From Planomonospora sp. ID67723 (lineage in GTDB: Bacteria > Actinomycetota > Actinomycetes > Streptosporangiales > Streptosporangiaceae), in NCBI RefSeq assembly GCF_015711605.1, contig NZ_JABTEZ010000004.1, positions 620,001 to 684,000 on the forward strand: DNA of 64,000 nucleotides, written 5' to 3'. Of this stretch, positions 56,798-64,000 are shown in pieces. Position numbers and translations under genes: made by a program. Positions within the stretch are counted from its first letter, which is position 1. Each line of letters begins with the position of its first letter. The notes beneath the pieces were generated by a model. The model saw only the letters and a list, made by a program, of their open reading frames with translations. It was not told the origin of the DNA and did not search any database.

Positions 56798-56828
56798 CCG
56801 GGCCCCGCGACCGCGAGCAGCGGCCCGG
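56798..56828 (+). terminator. Hairpin after the exporter operon
   Basis: CCGGGCC (56798-56804) and complement GGCCCGG (56822-56828) lie 20 bases after the last stop of the operon. Moderate stem, no T run. Confidence 0.4.
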
Positions 56829-56953
56829 TGAACCTATGTGGTCACCGCACTAGCCGACGATTTGCGGTGGTGGCTCTACAGCTGCGAGGAAACGCTTTGC
56901 GGCGCCCGGTCCAAGTAGGGGTGTAAGGGCGAACGACGAAGGGAGCGAGGCCG

Positions 56954-57499
56954 GTGCGCCTCAACGAAGATCCTGTGGCCTTAGAGGCCTTCTACCGTCG
57001 CCACGTTGACGCCGTCATGCGGTTCGTCGTCCGGCGGGTGAGTGACCCTCACCTGGCTGCTGATCTGACCGCTGAGGTGTTCCTGGCGGCCATGGGCTCG
57101 GCGCATACCTACCGCCCCGGGAAGGGGAGCGAGATCGCATGGTTGTACGGCGTCGCGCGCAACGTCATCGCCGCCCAGCAGCGGAAGACGGTTCGCGAGG
57201 CGCGGGTGACCAGCCGGATCGCCGGTCGGCGGCTGATGGACGATGACGACCTCAGCCGCATGGAGGAGCGGATCGACGCCGAGCGTCGGATGCGGAGCGC
57301 TCTGGAAGCGATGCGGGAGCTTCCCGAGGGCGAACGGGCCGTGCTGGAACTCGTGGCGATCGATCAGCTCACCGTGGCGGAGGCCGCCGAAGCCCTGGGA
57401 ATCAGGCAGGTGACCGCGAGAGTCCGGTTGCACCGTGCCAGACGCGCTCTTGGAGACGTCGCTTCGCCACCGGCCGTATACGTGGAAGGACAGGCATGA
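56954..57499 (+). CDS. ECF-type RNA polymerase sigma factor
   Basis: 181 residues from GTG 56954, with GAAGGGAGC upstream. Region 2 is ALEAFYRRHVDAVMRFVVRR, HLAADLTAEVFLAAM and EIAWLYGVARNVIAAQQRK; region 4 is LPEGERAVLELVAIDQLTVA, EAAEALGIRQVTARVRLHRA. It overlaps the following membrane-protein gene by four bases (ATGA), the usual sigma factor/anti-sigma arrangement. The upstream sequence has GGAAAC (56888) followed 15 bases later by GTCC, which could be its own ECF-type promoter; this is speculative. Confidence 0.9.
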   Translation: MRLNEDPVALEAFYRRHVDAVMRFVVRRVSDPHLAADLTAEVFLAAMGSAHTYRPGKGSEIAWLYGVARNVIAAQQRKTVREARVTSRIAGRRLMDDDDLSRMEERIDAERRMRSALEAMRELPEGERAVLELVAIDQLTVAEAAEALGIRQVTARVRLHRARRALGDVASPPAVYVEGQA

Positions 57500-58182
57500 G
57501 CAACTTCGAAGAGCGCCTGCTCATGGCGCTCAAGGAGGAAATCACCACCGGGACCGCCGAAGAGCGCATGGCGATCACGACCCCGGTGCGGCGGAGATCG
57601 GGGCGCCGCGTCGCAGGGCTGGCCGCCGCGCTGGCGGGGGCCGCGGCGGCCACCGCGGTGGCGGTCACCCTGTTCAGCGGAGCCGGCAGCCCGGCCTTCG
57701 CGGTGACCAAGGGCGCGGGCGGGTCAGTCGATGTGTGGATCAAGGAATTTCGCGATTCCGCGGAGCTGGAGGCCAAGCTTGCAGAGGAGGGGATCACAGC
57801 CCAGGTGGACTACCTGCCCGGGGACCAGATCTGCGAGGCGCCCCGGGATGGGCGATCCGGGGGCGGCCGTGCGGGCGAACCGGTGGAGTCAAAGATCGGC
57901 CGCGACGGCAGGGGAATCTTCTTCCAGCTCAAGCCGGGGCAGATCACTACCGGAGAGACGCTGGTCCTGAGAGTCTCCTTCGACCACGCCCACCCGGACC
58001 AGCCACCGACCGCGACATCGCTGCAGGTGACCGAGGGCGAGGTCGAGCCCTGCAAGGCGGTCCCGATGCCGGAGCCCAACGGTCCCGGGCCGGCCGCGCC
58101 CGAACCGACCGGGCCTGCCACCACCGAGAAGTCCGGCACCGGTGAGGACGAGGGGCCCGGCCTGGACTCCAGCGGCGGCTGA
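57496..58182 (+). CDS. Single-pass membrane partner of the ECF sigma factor
   Basis: 228 residues from ATG 57496, coupled to the sigma gene by a four-base overlap. A cytoplasmic segment of about 38 residues (NFEERLLMALKEEITTGTAE), one membrane helix (VAGLAAALAGAAAATAVAVT) and an extracytoplasmic domain (GGSVDVWIKEFRDSAELEAK, GITAQVDYLPGDQICEAP) with a Pro/Gly-rich tail. This is the layout of anti-sigma or sigma-associated membrane proteins in the CU044_5270-like and related groups. No zinc-binding anti-sigma motif (HxxxCxxC) is present. It probably holds or releases the sigma factor in response to an envelope signal. Confidence 0.75.
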   Translation: MSNFEERLLMALKEEITTGTAEERMAITTPVRRRSGRRVAGLAAALAGAAAATAVAVTLFSGAGSPAFAVTKGAGGSVDVWIKEFRDSAELEAKLAEEGITAQVDYLPGDQICEAPRDGRSGGGRAGEPVESKIGRDGRGIFFQLKPGQITTGETLVLRVSFDHAHPDQPPTATSLQVTEGEVEPCKAVPMPEPNGPGPAAPEPTGPATTEKSGTGEDEGPGLDSSGG

Positions 58183-58186
58183 GATC

Positions 58187-58226
58187 CCGGCCCGGCGGCC
58201 TTCCCGAGCAGCGGCCGCCGGGCCGG
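58187..58226 (+). terminator. Strong hairpin terminator of the ECF operon
   Basis: A perfect 14-bp inverted repeat (CCGGCCCGGCGGCC and its complement) with a 12-base loop begins five bases after the stop codon. Confidence 0.7.
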
Positions 58227-58249
58227 CACCGCGTGCGTCGCACGTTCCT

Positions 58250-58535
58250 CCCGAATGTCAGCGACGACCGGACTTGGTCCAGGTATTGCCTCTGCAGTCG
58301 AATCCGCAGCCGGAGTTGCCGCAGGTCGAGTCGCACCTGGCAGCGGGGACGCGGATCGGCCTTCAACTGTGCCGGCTGGGCCAGCAGCTCCTCCAGCCGG
58401 CCAGGTCACGCACCGGCTCGGGCCGGTGCGTGACCTGGCCGGCGAAGATCTCCTCGAAGCGACGCACTGCCGAAGCGACCACGCGTTCGGTCTGATGCTC
58501 CCCGTCCGGCGGCTCGACCTTCTCGCTGCGGCAGC
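58250..58535 (-). pseudogene. Protein-like remnant, unrecognised, containing a long palindrome
   Basis: Two minus-strand frames read like one protein: EKVEPPDGEHQTERVVASAV, RRFEEIFAGQVTHRPEPVRD in the first, then LEELLAQPAQLKADPRPRCQ, LRQLRLRIRLQRQYLDQVRS in the second. The join falls at the 22-bp palindrome at 58396-58443. No start or family can be given. It may be a relic of a mobile element. Confidence 0.35.
58396..58443. repeat. Perfect 22-bp inverted repeat with a four-base loop
   Basis: Left arm 58396-58417 (begins GCCGGCCAGGTCACGCACC), right arm 58422-58443, loop TCGG. It sits more than 200 bases from the ECF operon stop and 147 bases past the stop of the radical SAM gene, so it is far for a terminator of either. 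Confidence 0.85.
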
Positions 58536-58589
58536 GCCGCCGCCAGGCGGCCCCGATCGGTCTCCACCGGGCACGCCCGGAGCCTTCGT

Positions 58590-59543
58590 CTAGAGCAGGG
58601 ACAGCTGCCGGGCCGCGGCCGGCGCGGGCCGGACCGCCGGGGGAGCGGGCCGCAGGCCGTAGCGGGTGGCCAGCTCGCACACCTGCCCGGTGATCCGCGC
58701 GGTGTAGCCGGCGTCGGCGTCGGGGCCCTTGCCGTACAGCTCGGCGTAGCGCTCCACCAGGCCGGGGTGGCGCTCGGCGAGCCAGGCGAGGTACCACTCC
58801 CGCGCGCCGGGCGGCAGGCGCAGCACCCTCGGCTCGAGACCTGCCGCCCCGGCGGCGGCGATCCGGCGCACCGTGGCCGAGAGCTGGTCGGGAGAGTCGG
58901 TCAGCAGCGGCAGGATCGGCGACATCGCCACGCCGCACGGCACGCCGCGCTCGGCCAGCGCCGCCACCAGCTCCAGGCGTTTCTGCGCGCTGGGCGCCCC
59001 CGGCTCGACCAGGCGGCGCACCTGGTCGTCGACGAACGCCACCGAGACCATCACGCTCGCCCCGCCCGCCGCCAGCAGCTCGGCGTCCCGCAGGACCAGC
59101 GGGCTCTTGGTGTGCACGGTGAAGGCCGCCCCGGCCTCGGCCAGCGCACCGGCCAGGTGCGGCATGATCCGGTAGATCTCCTCGGCGTGCTGGTAGCAGT
59201 CACCCGCCAGGCCCACCGAGACCGCTCTGCCGTCCCACTTGCCGGCCAGTTCCCTGCGGAGCCGCCGGACGATGTCGGTGCGCACCACGACGCGGGAGTC
59301 GAAGTCGGCCCCGGCGTCCAGCCCCAGGTAGCGGTGGCCGCGCCGGGCCGCGCAGTAGCGGCACGCGTGGGCGCAGCCGCGGTACGGGCTGACCGCCCAG
59401 CCGTCGGGATGCGCCTCCAGCGCGGTGCGCGCCCGAACCTCGTAGCAGGTCAGCGCGCCATGAACCCGGGTCACCGCGGTGCGCTCGATCCGCGGCCGGG
59501 CGTCGGGCGCCTCGGCCAGCAACGCGGGGGAGTGCCATCCCAT
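58590..59543 (-). CDS. Rv2578c-family radical SAM protein
   Basis: 317 residues from ATG 59543. The iron-sulfur motif is SPYRGCAHACRYCAARRGHR, the CxxxCxxC that binds the 4Fe-4S cluster and S-adenosylmethionine, followed by YLGLDAGADFDSRVVVRTDI. Later VGLAGDCYQHAEEIYRIM, FTVHTKSPLVLRDAELLA and VMVSVAFVDDQVRRLVEPGA match the Rv2578c group, a widespread actinobacterial set of unknown reaction, related in layout to spore photoproduct lyase-like proteins. Single gene, divergent from a DJ-1/PfpI gene. Confidence 0.9.
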   Translation of the reverse strand: MGWHSPALLAEAPDARPRIERTAVTRVHGALTCYEVRARTALEAHPDGWAVSPYRGCAHACRYCAARRGHRYLGLDAGADFDSRVVVRTDIVRRLRRELAGKWDGRAVSVGLAGDCYQHAEEIYRIMPHLAGALAEAGAAFTVHTKSPLVLRDAELLAAGGASVMVSVAFVDDQVRRLVEPGAPSAQKRLELVAALAERGVPCGVAMSPILPLLTDSPDQLSATVRRIAAAGAAGLEPRVLRLPPGAREWYLAWLAERHPGLVERYAELYGKGPDADAGYTARITGQVCELATRYGLRPAPPAVRPAPAAARQLSLL

Positions 59544-59739
59544 GCGGATCAGTGGAACACGCTTTCGACTCCCCTCGCAAGGGCTTCCGGCAGGTGCCCG
59601 CGGTCACCGCCTCTCCCGCCCCCTGTCGGTCCGCAGGACACGCATCCCAAGAATCCGGACCTGCCCGGTCGGCGGGCTCGCCCCGCGGCCCGGACGCGGC
59701 GACGGTGGAGGGCGGACGACGGAAGGAAGAAAGACGCCC

Positions 59740-60435
59740 ATGAAGACCCTCGCGTTCGTGCTCTACCCCGGCATCACCGCCCTGGATCTGGTCGGCCCCC
59801 TCCAGGTGGCGTCGGTGTTCGCCGCCTTCGACCCCTCCTGGGACGTGGTGGTGGCCGCCGAGACCCTCCAGACCGCCCCGACCGACACCCCGCTCGGCCT
59901 GACCGCCAGCCACACCTTCGACCAGCTCGCCGAGCGCGCCGCGCCGTACGCGGTGATCGTGCCCGGTGGCACCGAGCCGACCTTCGCCGCGCTGGCCGAC
60001 GACAGGCTCCTGGGGCGCATCCGCGCCCTGGCCGCGGGAGCCCAGGTGGTCGGCTCGGTCTGCACCGGCTCCCTGCTCCTGGCCGCCGCCGGGCTGCTGC
60101 AGGGCCGCCGCGCCACCAGCCACTGGGCCGCGCTCGACGTGCTCGGCCGCCTGGGTGCCGTCCCGGTCGCCGAGCGCGTCGTGCACGACGGTCCCGTCGT
60201 CACCGCCGCCGGGGTGTCGGCCGGCATCGACATGGCGCTGGCCCTGGTCGACCGGCTGGCCGGCGAGGAGATGGCGCGGACCGTCCAGCTCATGATCGAG
60301 TACGATCCGCAGCCGCCGCACGGCCCCATCGACTGGGCCGCGATCGACCGCGCCGCCTTCGCCCCGCTGATCACCGGCATGCTGGTCACCGCCCTGGCCG
60401 ATCATCCGCGGCTGCGCGAACGCCTCACCGCCTGA
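59740..60435 (+). CDS. DJ-1/PfpI-family protein (isonitrile hydratase-like)
   Basis: 231 residues from ATG 59740 (GGAAGGAAG upstream). Strand-helix start LAFVLYPGITALDLVGPLQV, then PYAVIVPGGTEPTF, and the nucleophile elbow VGSVCTGSLLLAAAGLLQGR with Cys 108; Asp 16 and Glu-like residues match the InhA subgroup. RATSHWAALDVLGRLGAVPV and GVSAGIDMALALVDRLAG are typical of isonitrile hydratases and of the AraC-fused relatives, but no helix-turn-helix is attached. It may hydrate isonitriles or act in carbonyl detoxification. Single gene with its own terminator. Confidence 0.85.
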   Translation: MKTLAFVLYPGITALDLVGPLQVASVFAAFDPSWDVVVAAETLQTAPTDTPLGLTASHTFDQLAERAAPYAVIVPGGTEPTFAALADDRLLGRIRALAAGAQVVGSVCTGSLLLAAAGLLQGRRATSHWAALDVLGRLGAVPVAERVVHDGPVVTAAGVSAGIDMALALVDRLAGEEMARTVQLMIEYDPQPPHGPIDWAAIDRAAFAPLITGMLVTALADHPRLRERLTA

Positions 60436-60440
60436 GGGCC

Positions 60441-60465
60441 GCCCCTGCCTCCCCGGGGCAGGGGC
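60441..60465 (+). terminator. Hairpin terminator after the DJ-1/PfpI gene
   Basis: GCCCCTGCC (60441-60449) pairs with GGCAGGGGC (60457-60465), six bases after the stop codon. Confidence 0.6.
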
Positions 60466-60541
60466 CCGGAGATCCGGGTGCGTGAGGCGACCCTAAGCTG
60501 GAGCGCCTGTAAGCGCGTTTTTCCGGGGGAGAACTTCACAC

Positions 60542-60868
60542 ATGGCCTGGTTCATGCTGGCAGGCGCGATCGTCGCGGAGATCCTGGCCACCACGGCCCT
60601 CAAACTCAGCGACGGTTTCTCCCACAAGGGCTGGTCGCTGCTGGTGGTCGCCGGCTACGGCACCGCGTTCTACCTGCTGTCCCAGGCCCTGCGGCTGCAG
60701 ATGGAGGTCGGCACCGCTTATGCGGTCTGGTCGGGTGTGGGAACCGCCGCCATCGCCGCGATCGGCGTGCTGTTCCTGGGGGAGAGCCTCACCGCCGCCA
60801 AGATCGCGGGTATCGCCCTCATCATCGCGGGCGTGCTCGTGCTCAACCTTGCCGGCGGGGCCCACTGA
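60542..60868 (+). CDS. SMR-family transporter (EmrE/QacC-like)
   Basis: 108 residues from ATG 60542, with GGGGGAG ten bases upstream. Four membrane helices with family marks: AIVAEILATTALKLSDGFSH containing the essential membrane Glu (residue 13), LLSQALRLQMEVGTAYAVWS, GTAAIAAIGVLFLGESLTAA. These fit the small multidrug subgroup (EmrE, QacC) better than the guanidinium exporters. It works as a dual-topology dimer that exchanges cationic drugs for protons. No second SMR gene is beside it. The leader shows no guanidine riboswitch that I can recognise. Confidence 0.92.
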   Translation: MAWFMLAGAIVAEILATTALKLSDGFSHKGWSLLVVAGYGTAFYLLSQALRLQMEVGTAYAVWSGVGTAAIAAIGVLFLGESLTAAKIAGIALIIAGVLVLNLAGGAH

Positions 60869-61031
60869 CCTGGCGGACCGGCCGGCCGCGGTGCCGACTT
60901 ATTAATCTACAATGTAAAGAAGCCGGCAATAAACAGGACACGAAATCAGGCTCTCGAAAACCAGGCGGCAAGGCGGGAGCCGGGACTTTATTGCATCGCC
61001 CGTCGTCTTCGCCCTGTTCTAGGCTGGCCGG

Positions 61032-61592
61032 ATGTTCAAGCCCTCCTATCCGATCCGGACCGACCGGCTTCTCCTGCGTCCCTTCACCCTCGGCGACCTG
61101 GACGCCCTGCATGCCGTGCAGTCGCTGCCCGAGGTCACCCGCTATCTGTACTGGGAGGCCCGCGATCGGGAGCAGGTCCGCGAGTCGCTGGAGGCCAAGC
61201 TCGCGCAGACGGCGCTCCTGGACGAGGGTCAGGCGCTCTCCCTGGCGGTGGAGATCGCCGCGACGGGTGAGGTCATCGGCGACGGCCTGCTGTTCTGGCA
61301 CAGCCGTACCCATCGCGCCGGCGAGATCGGTTATGTGCTGCACCCCGATCACCACGGCAGGGGGTACGCCACCGAGGTCGGGCGCGCTCTGCTGGAGCTC
61401 GGGTTCGACGGCCTGGGCCTGCACCGGGTGACCGGTCGCATCGACGGCCGCAACACCGCCTCGGCCAGGGTTCTGGAGCGGCTGGGCATGCGGCGCGAGG
61501 CGCACCTGGTGGAGAACGAGTGGGTCAAGGGGGAGTGGACCGACGAGGTGGTCTACGCGATCCTGCGCCGCGAGTGGCAGGCTCGCCGCTGA
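61032..61592 (+). CDS. GNAT-family acetyltransferase (RimJ/RimL-like)
   Basis: 186 residues from ATG 61032. RimJ/RimL landmarks in order: YPIRTDRLLLRPFTLGDLDA, the strand HRAGEIGYVLHPDHHGRGYA with the acetyl-CoA loop (HHGRGYATEVGRALLELGFD), then VTGRIDGRNTASARVLERLG and the C-terminal WVKGEWTDEVVYAILRREW. It acetylates a protein N-terminus or a small amine; the substrate is not predictable. The 163 bases before it include an AT-rich patch (near 60898-60935) that could hold its promoter. Confidence 0.9.
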   Translation: MFKPSYPIRTDRLLLRPFTLGDLDALHAVQSLPEVTRYLYWEARDREQVRESLEAKLAQTALLDEGQALSLAVEIAATGEVIGDGLLFWHSRTHRAGEIGYVLHPDHHGRGYATEVGRALLELGFDGLGLHRVTGRIDGRNTASARVLERLGMRREAHLVENEWVKGEWTDEVVYAILRREWQARR

Positions 61593-61627
61593 ATTCGGAT
61601 GCTGACGGCGCTGCGGGGCCGTCGGGG

Positions 61628-62080
61628 TCACCTCGTGGTGGTGGCCGCGTCCCATTCGGGGATCCGGGAGCGGATCGTCAGGGAGTCGGGTGTGACGGGT
61701 TGGGTGCAGCAGCGGCAGGCCACGACGGGGTCGAGCGCCGCGCCGCAGGAGTGCTCGAACACCACCGGGGGCCGGTCGGTCAGGTGTCGGTCGCCCCATT
61801 GCCGCAGCAGGTGCAGGACTCCTTGGAGTTCCCGTCCGGCTGAGGTCGGGCGGTATTCGTATCTCGGTGGCCGCTGGTTGTAGCAGACCTTCTCCAGCAC
61901 TCCGGCCTCGACCAGGTGCCGCAGGCGGGTGGCCAGGATGTCGCGGGGGGCGCCGATGGCCCGGACCATCGCGTCGAAGCGGTGTACGCCGAGGAACACC
62001 TCGCGCAGGATGAGCAGAGAGTATTTCTCGCCGACCACGCCGAGGGCGTCGGCGATCGAGCAGGGGCGTGCCGCTGTCAT
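61628..62080 (-). CDS. HxlR-family transcriptional regulator
   Basis: 150 residues from ATG 62080. Winged-helix signature of HxlR/MarR-like proteins: CSIADALGVVGEKYSLLILR, FDAMVRAIGAPRDILATRLR, HLVEAGVLEKVCYNQRPPRY, EYRPTSAGRELQGVLHLLRQ. The tail carries Cys residues (EHSCGAALDPVVACRCCTQP) that could sense oxidants or metal. It faces the thiolase gene across 83 bases that hold TTGGAAAA and its inverse, so it likely controls both. Confidence 0.88.
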   Translation of the reverse strand: MTAARPCSIADALGVVGEKYSLLILREVFLGVHRFDAMVRAIGAPRDILATRLRHLVEAGVLEKVCYNQRPPRYEYRPTSAGRELQGVLHLLRQWGDRHLTDRPPVVFEHSCGAALDPVVACRCCTQPVTPDSLTIRSRIPEWDAATTTR

Positions 62081-62102
62081 GTGTCCAGGGTACGGCAGTG
62101 CA

Positions 62103-62150
62103 TTGGAAAATCCAACGCACTCGTCTACAGTGGGTCCAGTTTTCCAACTG
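62103..62150. promoter_or_regulatory. HxlR operator region upstream of the thiolase gene
   Basis: TTGGAAAATCCAA (62103-62115) is a 5-bp inverted repeat around three bases; CAGTTTTCCAACTG (62137-62150) is a second one. TTGGAAAA at 62103 recurs inverted as TTTTCCAA at 62140-62147, so the two sites share a core and bracket the promoter. Confidence 0.6.
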
Positions 62151-62163
62151 ACAGGAGGATGCG

Positions 62164-63324
62164 ATGCGCGACGCCGTCATCGTGCACGCCGTACGGACCC
62201 CGATAGGCAAAGGCAAGCCCAGCGGCGCACTGGCCGGGATCCATCCGGTGGAACTGCTCGCCCATACCCTGCGCGCGCTGGTGGAGCGCAGCGGGGTGGA
62301 CCCCGCCCTGGTCGACGACGTGATCGGCGGCTGCGTCGACCAGGTCGGCGAGCAGGCCATGAACATCACCCGCTACGCCTGGCTGTCGGCCGGGTTCCCC
62401 GACTCGGTGCCCGCCGTCACCGTGGACCGCCAGTGCGGCTCCTCCCAGCAGGCCGTCCACTTCGCCGCGCAGGGTGTCATCTCCGGCGCCTACGACCTGG
62501 TCGTCGCCTGCGGTGTGGAGTCGATGAGCCGGGTCCCGATGGGGTCCAACGTCCTTGCGGGGACCGACCCCTTCGGTCCCGGGATCGCCGAGCGCTTCCC
62601 CGAAGGGCTCCTCCCGCAGGGCATCAGCGCCGAGCTGATCGCGGCCAAGTGGTCGCTCACCCGCGAGCAGATGGACGCCTTCTCCGCCGGCTCCCACGCC
62701 AAGGCCGCCGCGGCGGACTTCTCCGAGGAGATCGCACCCATCGGCGGGCATGCCACGGACGAGTCGGTGCGGCCCGGCACATCGGTGGAGATCCTCGCCG
62801 GCCTGAAGCCCGCCTTCTTCCGCCCCGCCTACGCCGAGCGCTTCCCGCAGATCGACTGGTCGGTCACCGCGGGCAACTCCAGCCCGATCAATGACGGCGC
62901 GGCGGCCGTACTGATCACCACCAGTGAGACGGCCGCCCGCCTCGGCCTGCGCCCGCTGGCCAGGCTGCACTCCTTCGCCGTCACCGGTTCCGACCCGCTG
63001 CTCATGCTCACCGGCGTCATCCCCGCCACCGAGAAAGTCCTGCGCCGCGCCGGGCTGAGTCTGGACGACATCGACCTGTTCGAGGTCAACGAGGCCTTCG
63101 CCAGCGTCGTGCTGGCCTGGCTGCAGGAGACCGGCGCCGATCCCGGCAAGGTCAACGTCAACGGCGGCGCCATCGCCCTGGGACATCCCCTCGGCGCCAG
63201 TGGCGCGCGCATCACGACCACGCTGGTCAGCGCCATGCGGCAGCGCGGGGCCCGTTACGCCCTGCAGACCATGTGCGAGGCGGGTGGCCTGGCCAACGCC
63301 GTCATCCTGGAAAGCGTCTCCTGA
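62164..63324 (+). CDS. Thiolase (acetyl-CoA acetyltransferase family)
   Basis: 386 residues from ATG 62164 with CAGGAGG upstream. The catalytic triad is complete: nucleophile Cys in TVDRQCGSSQQAVHFAAQGV (about residue 91), His in NGGAIALGHPLGASGARITT, and the second Cys in LQTMCEAGGLANAVILE. FEVNEAFASVVLAWLQ is also diagnostic. It joins or cleaves acyl-CoA thioesters, in fatty acid degradation or in making acetoacetyl-CoA. No other beta-oxidation gene is adjacent; the divergent HxlR gene probably controls it. Confidence 0.93.
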   Translation: MRDAVIVHAVRTPIGKGKPSGALAGIHPVELLAHTLRALVERSGVDPALVDDVIGGCVDQVGEQAMNITRYAWLSAGFPDSVPAVTVDRQCGSSQQAVHFAAQGVISGAYDLVVACGVESMSRVPMGSNVLAGTDPFGPGIAERFPEGLLPQGISAELIAAKWSLTREQMDAFSAGSHAKAAAADFSEEIAPIGGHATDESVRPGTSVEILAGLKPAFFRPAYAERFPQIDWSVTAGNSSPINDGAAAVLITTSETAARLGLRPLARLHSFAVTGSDPLLMLTGVIPATEKVLRRAGLSLDDIDLFEVNEAFASVVLAWLQETGADPGKVNVNGGAIALGHPLGASGARITTTLVSAMRQRGARYALQTMCEAGGLANAVILESVS

Positions 63325-63340
63325 GGCCGGCCCGCCGGCC
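63325..63340 (+). terminator. Hairpin directly after the thiolase stop
   Basis: GGCCGGC and GCCGGCC with a two-base loop, starting at the base after the stop codon. Short but GC-rich. Confidence 0.45.
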
Positions 63341-63442
63341 GTCCCCGAGGAGAGGCCGCCCGGGCTCGTGCGTGCCGCCGCGGCGTGCGGCCGTACCCCC
63401 CTCACCCGGTGCGGGCCGTACGGGCCGGGCACACTTGATCCC

Positions 63443-63817
63443 ATGACCATCCTGCACCTGGCCCTCACCGCGGACTGGGACGCCGCCCGAGCGGTGGGGG
63501 AGTACCGCATCTCCACCCTCGGCCGCACCCTCGAGCAAGAAGGCTTCATCCACGCCTGCGCCGACCGGGTCCAGCTCGACGGCGTCGTCCACCGTTTCTA
63601 CCGCGGTGTCACCGAGCCGCTGACCCTCCTGAGCGTCGATCCCACCGGACTCGACGTGCGCTACGAGGCCCCGGCCGGACCGGGCGGGCCCGGGCGGGAG
63701 GGGGCGGGAGGGGAGGTCTTCCCGCACGTCTACGGGCCGATCCCCGTCTCCGCCGTGATCTCCGCCGTCCCGTTCGGCCTCGCTGCCGTCCTGGGGAAAT
63801 TTCCAGGCACCGGGTAG
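63443..63817 (+). CDS. DUF952 family protein
   Basis: 124 residues from ATG 63443. DUF952 landmarks: a start of the form ILHLALTADWDAARAVGEYR, then LEQEGFIHACADRVQLDGVV, LLSVDPTGLDVRYEAPAGPG and a C-terminal FPHVYGPIPVSAVISAVPF. Small cytoplasmic proteins of unknown function, often related to tRNA- or ADP-ribose-type enzymes by fold. Its last 88 bases overlap the end of a gene on the other strand. Confidence 0.85.
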   Translation: MTILHLALTADWDAARAVGEYRISTLGRTLEQEGFIHACADRVQLDGVVHRFYRGVTEPLTLLSVDPTGLDVRYEAPAGPGGPGREGAGGEVFPHVYGPIPVSAVISAVPFGLAAVLGKFPGTG

Positions 63818-64000
63818 TTCGCGCGGAACACGTTGTGCGGGTCACGGGCCCGCTTGATCTCCCGCAGTCGCGCGAGTGCGCTGCCGGAGAAGGCCTTCGC
63901 CGCCGTGTCGCCGGGGGACAGCACGGTGTACGGCTTGCGGCCGCTGATGTAGGCCCCCAGGTCGGCCACGACCTCGGCCTGCTTGGCGCGCGTCGCCTCG
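63730..64000 (-). CDS. FAD-linked oxidase, berberine-bridge-enzyme C-terminus (partial)
   Basis: Only the last ~90 residues are in the window; the gene continues beyond base 64000. The segment ALARLREIKRARDPHNVFRA followed by NYPVP is the BBE C-terminal signature (R..IK..YDP.N.FR.N), where the protein closes over the flavin site. Enzymes of this group oxidise sugars or natural products with bicovalent FAD. The C-terminus runs about 20 residues past the usual end, and the last 88 bases are shared, antisense, with the DUF952 gene. Confidence 0.8.
   Translation of the reverse strand, partial: EATRAKQAEVVADLGAYISGRKPYTVLSPGDTAAKAFSGSALARLREIKRARDPHNVFRANYPVPGNFPRTAARPNGTAEITAETGIGP

Noticed and set aside
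60466-60541. Possible guanidine riboswitch before the SMR transporter gene
   Set aside because: The leader is short (about 75 bases after the preceding terminator) and I could not find the conserved guanidine-I or mini-ykkC elements; the protein also fits the drug-exporting subgroup.

Overview
The window is high-GC DNA (third codon positions are mostly G or C, with many GTG starts) from an actinobacterium. The family mix points to a soil actinomycete: many MarR regulators in divergent pairs, two ECF sigma factors, a DGPF/YCII protein, a TAP-type tripeptidyl aminopeptidase, a HelD-type helicase, an Rv2578c-like radical SAM protein and an L,D-transpeptidase lipoprotein. Streptosporangiaceae or a near relative is my best guess, but it is inferred from gene content only. 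I saw no rRNA, tRNA, CRISPR array or replication origin.

Layout. Positions 1-2,900 hold the 3' end of an Rhs/YD-repeat polymorphic toxin and an Imm32-like immunity gene, closed by a hairpin terminator. From 2,900 to 19,400 intact genes alternate with scars. The intact genes are a PH-domain membrane protein, a secreted PIG-L deacetylase, a large GAF/PAS histidine kinase, a small alpha/beta protein, a VOC protein, an ECF42 sigma factor with its DGPF partner, a complete ISL3 element, a YwqG-like protein and a GNAT/MarR pair. The scars are truncated or frameshifted pieces of an nSTAND-like ATPase, a GntR regulator, an IS256 transposase and a pRiA4b ORF-3-like protein. From 19,500 to 48,200 lies a mostly intact accessory block: a CHASE3 hybrid kinase, a tyrosine recombinase, a MarR-controlled methyltransferase/dehydrogenase pair, an ArsR regulator beside an MFS exporter, an L7/L12-like membrane protein, a CTP-synthase-like protein diverging from a LysR regulator, a serine beta-lactamase-like hydrolase, HelD, TenA, a divergent copper-amine-oxidase-like protein, an AlkZ-like protein, a second GAF/PAS kinase, a peptidase, an internally duplicated NarL-type kinase with its regulator, RecD2 and an ArsR regulator. 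From 48,500 to 64,000 lie an L,D-transpeptidase, an MBL hydrolase, a ribbon-helix-helix/ClpN protein with a tiny membrane partner, two MarR-controlled divergent units (NAD(P)-binding protein; DHA2 exporter), an ECF sigma factor with its membrane partner, an Rv2578c-like radical SAM protein, a DJ-1/PfpI protein, an SMR transporter, a GNAT protein, an HxlR-controlled thiolase, a DUF952 protein and the 3' end of a BBE-type oxidase.

How the genes work together. A regulator facing its target across a short gap with a visible operator occurs at about 18.6, 24.3, 53.0, 54.7 and 62.1 kb. Other clear pairs are toxin/immunity, sigma factor/DGPF, kinase/response regulator and sigma factor/membrane partner. 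No biosynthetic cluster or complete defence island is evident. The most unusual items are the kinase whose sensor and HisKA_3 half is duplicated inside one reading frame (42.1-44.3 kb), the copper-amine-oxidase-like protein without the canonical topaquinone Asn (35.4-37.0 kb), the RHH-ClpN-ClpN protein with its overlapping membrane microprotein (51.3-52.2 kb), and an array of three 9-bp repeats at exact 16-bp spacing before an exporter (54.7 kb).
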